In this document: one piece after another, positions 50,801 through 59,800 of the stretch
Layout: every line of letters starts with the position of its first letter
Numbering within the stretch: the first letter of the stretch is position 1
DNA from: Bombyx mori
Taxonomy: Eukaryota; Arthropoda; Insecta; Lepidoptera; Bombycidae
DNA length: 64,000 nt
Reading direction: 5' to 3'
Assembly (NCBI RefSeq): GCF_030269925.1
Contig: NC_085127.1
Location: 13,895,501-13,959,500, forward strand
Made by a program: the position numbers and the translations under genes
Notes under the pieces: model-generated
The model's input: the letters and a program-made list of their open reading frames with translations, nothing else
Told to the model about the DNA's origin: nothing
The model's database searches: none

Positions 50801-53800
50801 GAAATGTTTTAATTCACTTTCAATATTATAGAGAAAGGTTTTAATGATAAATCTTTAAGAGCCGTCACACAACAACAGAAATTTATATTATTAACATTTA
50901 ACAAAAAAAATAACTCTACCGTGATACATCCACATATAAATCAATAATGTTTAAAAGCAGATCTACTTAAAATCACTAATTACAGAAAGCGGAATGATAA
51001 ATACTGTAACATTAAATCCATCTTTGGCCGTTGTATGATGATCACGCGCGAGTGAACTGAGCTACAAAATAGTTTGTTTGACAATCGCCTCCAGCGGCCC
51101 GTGAGCGACCCCCCCCCCAACCCCTAAGTTCCTGGGACCGCCTCCTACCCCCCGGGACCACCCCCCACCCCCCAGAGCACGCGAGCCCCAGGGGCGGTAC
51201 TGCCGTGGGAAAATCATTACATTCCACTCGACTAGACAATTTAAGCCTTTGGTTTTAAATCCCTTTTATTGCTTTTTGTCTAAATTTTATTTATATATTG
51301 ATTTCAATGTACTTCATATTTAGAATGTATGTGTTTGCATCCATTGTTTTTTCTTATCAAAAACATCGAACGGTGACTTCCTCACTAGTTCTGCGCTGGC
51401 GACTTTTCCTCGTTATAATTTTTCAGGGTCCGCGGCATTAAATATAAATGCTAATAATACGTAGCCAAACGAAACTGTCGTCCGGAGTAAAGATATCATT
51501 TTGACCCTCGACGCTCACGTTACGTTTGTTTAAAAAAAACTAGTGTACGGTTAGCAAAACAAGACTCAACTCTTTTAGTAATCTCATTGTACATTTGCAG
51601 ACAACCGATGTTATATTATTTATGTATGTATATATGTATACTATATACTACTATGACAACTTCAGGCGATTTCGATATAAACTTATGCAACTATAAAACA
51701 ATTCGACTAATTAAGCTAATCAATTGAACTAATACATTATTGATTGTCGAATCCGGTCACTGCTCGTTGCGGTCAGGACTACTAACGCTAAAGGAATCCT
51801 GGACGTTCCACCACCATCCCCCCCCCCCGTGGTCTGGATCTCTTCATTCACAGTTTACCATTGAGTATTTAGTCTGGAGAAATGTTTTAAAGACACTGTC
51901 CTGTATACAGCGTAAACAATACTGTTTTTATATCAATTTGTTTATTTAAGCTTGAATTTTTTTTTGTACTTTTTCAGTATTAATATCTTAAGCTTCATTG
52001 TTAGTTTTAAATTCAGAAGCAAGGTTACACATATTTAAAACATAATTGTTTTTCTTTTTTTTTTTTTTGTACTAAATTTTTTCTCTTCATCTACCTGCAC
52101 GCATTTTAAAGGCTTTTATCGTATAAGTTTATTGAAACTAGACCATTACACTAATAACGAGACGCTCTGATAGGTCACGTTCTTGGAAGTTATATTTGAG
52201 TCGACTATTATCAAAGCCGGCAATGTGACTTTTGGACAATTATTGGTAAATCAGAAAAACGAATTATTGACTTTGTATTCCATTGGCAGTCACAAAACTC
52301 TTCTGAACGACATCTTAGATAAATAACAGGTTAAGTATTAACCTTTATTTAATGCAGGTTTTGAACCGTATTCTTTGAAGGAGACGATTATATTCAAATC
52401 AATTTGTATTGACATATCAATAACATTTTTTTGTCCAAATGCACAGATTGCCACCTTTGATAATAGACGACTCATTTTTATTATCTCAGTTATACGAACA
52501 TTAAGGGCAACATTAAATTTTAAAAGATCCCTAATTGCGATTATTTAAGCAATTCATTGAACGTACTAATAAAAATGATGAACACGTTAAAAGCGGTTAC
52601 GAAATAAAACCTGGACCACATTATTAACACGCAAAATATTCAGTGGGAAATTAAGAAAAAAAAAAAGAAACTAGCTTTAACGTCACAACCAAACAGCGAC
52701 CAGACATCCTCGGATCTACTTCAAGTTCTTGATGATCTCTTTAGTGAAGTCCGTGCACGTGCTCTTGCCGCCGAGGTCCTGGGTCAGGACCTTGCCCTCG
52801 CGCAGCACGTGGAAACAGGCCGCCTCGATCCTGTCGGCGTGGTCCCGCATGTTCATGTGCCGCAGCATCATGACCGAGGACAGCAGCAGCGCGGTGGGGT
52901 TGGCCTTGTCCTGCCCCGCGATGGCGGGCGCCGTCCCGTGTACCTGACCCAGCGCGACCCTCATTAGTCCCAACGCTACGACGACGCCCACTTCACTGTC
53001 TCATTAACATTCCGATTACGAGCCTCAATTAAATTGAAGAAAACGAAACAGCCATCATTTAAATCATATAAATAGCGGTAGGCAGCGGCTTGGCTCTGCC
53101 CCTGGCATTGCTGAAGTCCATGGGCGACGGTAACCACTCACCATCAGGTGGGCCGTATGCTCGTCTGCCTACAAGGGCAATAAAAAAAATTGCTTGTTAC
53201 GTAAAACCAACAAAATATTGGTTCATCTAATTGAAATAGAACGTCATTGTATTGCAAGCTCATATAGAAATGTTAATAAACACAGTCAAATGTTAACGAT
53301 TTTACGATAATGTGTTAGATAAAGTTAAATCATGGAGACAAATGATTCCCAAGTCCAATGTTATTTAGTTATGTAATTGAACCCCGTCTGCGGAAGAATT
53401 CGAAAAATCGTTTCTAAACATAAACAGACCATTTTTTATAGTGGAAATTGCCAAATCCTTTAGTTCTGTAGATATTTGAAAGAAAAAAACATGTAGATAT
53501 CTAAAAATCGAAAATATTTAGTGTCAGTATTACTACGTAACAATGATATTGTCGTCATCAGATACAAAATTAATATTGTAAGTGAAAAATCTGGGCATCT
53601 ACAAGATAAGAGATGAGTCAACTTCAACTAGTCTTGATAAAATCTAATTATTTTCTTTGTAGGACGCTGAGATATGAGTTATAAAGTCTTGATGCTTATC
53701 TATGCTCTATAAATACATATTTTGATATCGAGTAAAGAATTATTTGAAAATTTTGGTGTGATAATAATACAGAGGAAACTTTCAATAAATAAAAAAAAAA

Positions 53801-56800
53801 ACGAATAGTAATTAGTTTAGTAGTTTTCGAAATGCTTTTTAGATTACTTGCATTACTTTATATAAAAGGGAGCTTTCGTTGGCACTACGAAACCTTGAGC
53901 GGGCCAGGTCCTGAATGTAATTTTTTTTCTTCCAGTTTTTCAGTTATATTAGTAATGTAGCTGTAAAACTGTAAAAAAATGGCAGTTTTACCGTTACATT
54001 ACTAAACATCAAGACTTTATAACTCATATCTTAGTTCTAGTATATTATAATAGTACTAATATTTGCTCTGTTGGCGAATACATTTCCATGTCACGTAGAC
54101 AAATTAAGTTTTTTCTTATTTTCTAAAACTTTGAATCAGTAGTTTCCGGATGCATCTAAAGGGTGTTATCATTGCTCCTATCCAAGATCGTTCTTACTAT
54201 TAAATCCTGTTTATGTTTAGAGACATTTCTTCGAACAAGCTGTTGTGGAAGTTATTTGACTCATTAACTCGATTATTGAATCATGCACTGTGACGTCACT
54301 AGCAGCACACAAACAAAAATGTTTCTATGAAACATTAGAAAAGAAAAAAAAAGGTTTTTAACAAATCACTGGGGAAATCGAGGTAGGTACCCAGGCAAGG
54401 GAATCCAAGTACTAAATTTTAAACCTAACATTGGTCATTAGTAAATAAACTAATCATTAAGTATCCTTCATTATATATTGAGAGGTTGAAAGGCTAAGGC
54501 TTGGCTTGGTTCAAGCGACATTTTTACAACTTTACAAAAGAGCTATTCAAATATAAAATTTGGAAAAAATATCATAACAAAAAAAACTTCTCCAGCTATG
54601 TATTTGAATGTAGTAAACTTAATTGAAGTTCAATTACAAACATCGAACTGTCGATGCTAACATCAAATAAAACGAACCTTTAATTACAAAGATAAATGTC
54701 GTGTATTAGGCCAAATGTCTCTTAAACATACTTGCCTTTCAACTCTCGATATATATCATTAATCATATAAAGACCCACCCTAATACTCAACAAACAAACT
54801 CTTGTAACATCTCTCAACATCACGACGATTCAAATAGAGGTATCGATTTATATATTCAGTTAATAACTATTCACTTCAGGGATGTATTTATTTTCAACAT
54901 AGTTATTATTTTGCGGATAATACAGGTAAAACGGTAGCCCCTAGTGGCATTGAAATAACGGTCTTAAACTGGTGGTACGACGTCTTGTGAGTCCGCGCGG
55001 GTAGGTACCACCACCCTGCCTATTTCTGCCGTAAAGCAGTAATGCGTTTTAGTTCGAAGGGTGGGGCAGCCGTTGTAACTATACTGAGACCTTAGAACTT
55101 ATATCTCAAGGTGGGTGGCGCGTTTACGTTGTACATGTCTATGGAGTCCAGTAACCATTTAACACCAGGTGGGCTGTGAGCTCGTCCACCAATTTAAACA
55201 ATAAAAAAAAGCTAAAGGCGTCTAAAGCAAGGGTTGAAACTTAGTACCATTAAGGAAAGACAGGCGGCGCGCGAGTCATTTAAACAACTTCATATTTCCC
55301 AGACAATTATCGATAGGGATACCACTGAGGATTGCGATCGGGTCTCACCGGAATTAGAATGATTAAACATTGAACCTAAATGTTGATAAGTAAATATGTG
55401 GATTATGAAGTCATATGCTGTTAGTATGCACACAATTTATAGGCATTGCTTTCATTCACGTTAATTCATAGAACAAGTTCACAAACAAATGGATATTAGT
55501 CAAGATGTACACGTGCATTTGTCAGGGATCTTGTATTGTTACATATGGGGGGGGTGTTGGAACGATTTTGTTAGTTAACAACATCAATTGATATAATCGA
55601 AAATTATATAAAAACTTACTGAGATAGTTCACAGAAGATATATATTTCACAGAAGATAAATCACTTTTTGCTGTCAAAAAACGCGGTCAGAGTGTATTTA
55701 AGACGCATCTATGTTGTGACACTTCATTGGTTTTGAGGAGTCACCAATAGGGGGAAGCCGAGTAATGAGAAGAAAAGACAACAGTCTTCCGGGAATGAGG
55801 ATTTGGCATCGCTCCGAAACTAGTGACCAACATCTGAAGGAACAACCGGCGAGGTAACTTTTCAATCAACTCGAATTCCATTCACGATCCATTGATCTAG
55901 TTTATTGGTAACATCTGACTGAACTCGTAGGATCAAACTGTCTAGAACTACGAGGAGGAGAGGGCGAGATAGAGAATCTACCCTTCTGCTATCTATATAA
56001 GCTACTTACTGTACCCGTCCGCTGGGCATTTAAAATTAACATTATTATTTCTCACCCCCACAAAGATTCTCATCATTAACGCCCCCGCAACTGGTGTAGG
56101 GAGTCCAACACTCATATAAATATTAGCCTATTCATTAAGAGCATGTATTTTCTACATGGATACCAAGTTTCAAGTCAATCGGGTGCATGGTTCAGTAGTT
56201 ATAACCGAACATCCGTAAAAACTAATGTAGATTTATATATTAGTATAGATATATAAAAATATAGCCATAAAAAACTCCACTCATCATCATCATAGCATCA
56301 TCTCTGTTGCTCTCAATAAGTTTAATATCTGCCTCGTTTTTTTGTATAGAAAGACATGGCCGAGATAAATAACCAATTCGGTCCATGGGCATCAGCAGCG
56401 CGCGCGAATACTCACCGACTCGAAGAGCGCGCCGTTCTTGCCGATGTTGCCGGAGGGCGTGAGGCCGAGCCCGCCCACGAGCCCGGAACACATGTCCGAC
56501 ATGATGTCACCGTACAGGTTGGGCATCACCTGGACGAACACAAGCGCTATGACTCCTCGTACTCATTACTGGTGGTAGGACCTCTTGTGAGTCCGCGCGG
56601 GTAGGTACCACCACCCCGCCTATTTCTGCCGTGAAGCAGTAATGCGTTTCGGTATGAAGGGTGGGGCAGCCGTTGTAACTATACTGAGACCTAAAAACTT
56701 ATCTCTCAAGGTGGGTGGCGTATTTACGTTGTAGATGTCTATGGGTTCCAGTAACCACTTGACACTAGGTGGGCTGTGAACTCGTCCACCCATCTAAGCA

Positions 56801-59800
56801 ATAAAAAAAAATTCAATATTCTATAGATATTCGAAACGCAACATTTACGGTAGGCAAACGGCTTGGCTCTGCCCTTGGCGTTTCTGAAGTCTATGGGCCA
56901 CGGTAACCACTCACCATCAGGTGGGCCGTATGCTCGTCTGCCTACAAAGGCAATAAAAAAAATAATGTTATTATAACAGAAGATTTTGGAACAGTGGAAG
57001 TTTTATTTTATGCGCTGCGATTCCTACTCTACAATAATAATAACTGATTACAAAAAATCCCTTAATCCATAGTAAATCCCTGAGTTGATGTATCACAGCC
57101 ATTATCGACAACATTCCTTGACGTTGTTGTTTTGATTTAGTAAAGTGAGCAACTGCTGTTTGTCACGCGGTACGCTAGATGGCGCTGCTCGTATTGTCAA
57201 TGTCAATAATGTAGGACAGCGCTAGGAATTCAAGTTGTTTTTACATTTAGTAGATGTATACGACCTCAAGTGGGACTTAATTATGATTAATAATTATGAT
57301 AATTATTATACTGGTGGTAGGACCTCTTGTGAGTCCGCTAGGGTAGGTACCACCGCCCTGCCTATTTCTGCCGTGAAGCAGTAATGCGTTTTGGCTCGAA
57401 GGGTGGGGCAGCCGTTGCAACTACATATACCTGAGACCTTAGGACTTATATCTCAAGGTGGGTGGCGCATTTCCGTCATAGATGTCCATGGGCTCCAGTA
57501 ACCTCCTTTACGTCGCCAACTTACTAGCAAGGGTTTCGATTTAAGGGACAGTATATTATACCTATTGCAGTTGAAAGTAAGATTTGGACCTCAGAGTGAG
57601 TGACGGAATTCGTGTCTATGGGTGAACGGTCGGTTAGTTCTTTTGTCGTTTATTTTATCTACACATTATGAGAACGGTCAATTCATTCCTTGTCGTCTGA
57701 TTCGTGTCCGTCTTTTAGCAAGTCATTAAAAGTACTGCCTGCCGCTAGTCACGTCCGCCCTCGAGCCATTTCCTTTCGAATTCTTGTCAAGTCTCTGTCT
57801 TAGTCCATGTCTAATCATTGTAGGTCTTATGTCCTGTCAAAGAGGTTGCACGCCACGACAATGAGCTAGTTATAGAGCTGCTATGAAGGCTGCGGGCTGA
57901 TTTGCTCATCTACGCAAATAAACCATAATCTAGCTCTGATTGGCCAAACGCCTGAGCAGCACAATGGTACACCGCTGAAAGAGAAGAATGTAATACACGG
58001 ATACTCTTTACGTCAGCGGTCGGGGAACTTTTTAAATTATTACCCCAAAATATTTTTGTGTAAGTTTATATTACCCCATGGCGAGGAACAAAAAAAACCA
58101 AATCGCTTCTTTTTAGTATTTTTCGTATTATAGCCACCATGATAGTTTTGAAAAGAAAACAATAACTAAAAATTTAACTATTCTAAAGAAGTTTCACTTC
58201 AATTTATACTTTTTACTCACAAAAGTTTCATTTTTACCCCCCAAAATCTCATTTTACCCCACTTGGGGTAATTTACCCCGGTTCCCCGACCGCTGCTTTA
58301 CGTCATGAATCGTGTCAGGAGGTAACTGCACAACTCACCAGCACGTCAAACTTGGAGGGGTCCTGCACCATGTTGAGGCAGACCGTGTCCAGGTATCGCT
58401 CTTCAAACTTGATGTCCGGGTACTTGGTGGCGAGCTCGCGACAACAGCGCAGGAAGAGGCCGTCTGACATACGCCTGGAATACGGGTTACGTAAAACACA
58501 CAGCCTTTATTCGTAGTTTTTTTTTTTCAATCTTATTTCTTAAATATTCGAATCATATTGTCGTTGGATATCATAATCATAGATGAGAGATACCGAGGAT
58601 CGTGCTCAGTGGCGAACAATTGGAAAGGCCTATGTCCAGCAATGGACTGCTATAGGCTGATGATGATGATGATGATAATGATTGTCGTTGGACATAAACG
58701 TAGTGGCCCAAGAGCCCGCGACAGCCAGACCTTCGTTATTTTATAAAAGCTGAAAGTTTCTCTGTGTATGTCTCCAACACAGGTAAGAACGACCCGCGAT
58801 TATAGAGTTCCGATTGTGGTTACTTGGGCAGGTAACAGGCAGTAAAGGTATATAAAATAGTACTTTAAATTCGTTAAAGTATAAAGGTTTTTTTTTTAAT
58901 ATTTAGTCCAGAATATCTTTAGAAATCATGATATCCGTTGCCGGACACTTTTTCCAGTTGTTACCCCCTGCCAGACACCCTTAAACTTTAATAAATTTTA
59001 ATTATACTTTCGTTATACTATAAAAGCTAAATTTTATATATGTTACTTAGGGACTTATAAAAATATGTTACCCCAAGAGCCGGACAGTTTTAATGGTTCT
59101 TACATCTTGCCAGACACATTGACAGCCCGCTGTAGGTGCGAGCGCGAGGTAGCAACTGTTCAAGCGGGTGTGAGCGAGATAGAGTGCTTAGTCTATTGTG
59201 ATCTTTTAAGATATCCAATAAAAAAATTATTTTATTACGTTCATAGCAATATTATAGAAAATAAAAAAGGTTATTTTAATATTATAAAGTACAAACATAA
59301 TATTACATGTCAAAGAAAAATATTTAATCGTTCTTATAATTTTCCTCATTGTCGTCGATATTGAACTATCGAGTCGGCCTGAGGGGCCTACGAGGGGGGC
59401 ATAGCTACTACCGTATCCGATTTGAGAGTACGAGCTAAGCGGTAGTAAGACCTTTGAGAGGGCGCGAGTCCTTCTAAGAAATCAGACCATCTGGCATCTC
59501 GGACTTCGGCGATGCGAGACTTTACGTCGCGTTGTAGGGCACGCATTCGAGTACGATTTTCCACTGTAGGATACCTATCGTAGGCACGGATCGAAGCGTT
59601 CTTAGCTCTAAGGAGTTCCCTAATATCGTCGGACAATTTGAAGCGGTGAAGGAAGTCCTCCGCCACAACTTGCTTCGATGACCTATCTAATGTCGAGGTG
59701 ATGTGTGACGTTACGATGTCTATGGCTTCAGCGGTATCCTGAGGAGACGGGGTAGAGTCCGGGCTAAACGGGAGCGATGGTGGATCAGATTCAGCCAGGC

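Noticed and set aside
59065..59364. 99-codon plus-strand frame in the 2-kb element
   Set aside because: It spans the arm and AT-rich centre with no recognisable motif, and the mirrored arm has no matching selection. Probably chance, not a transposase.
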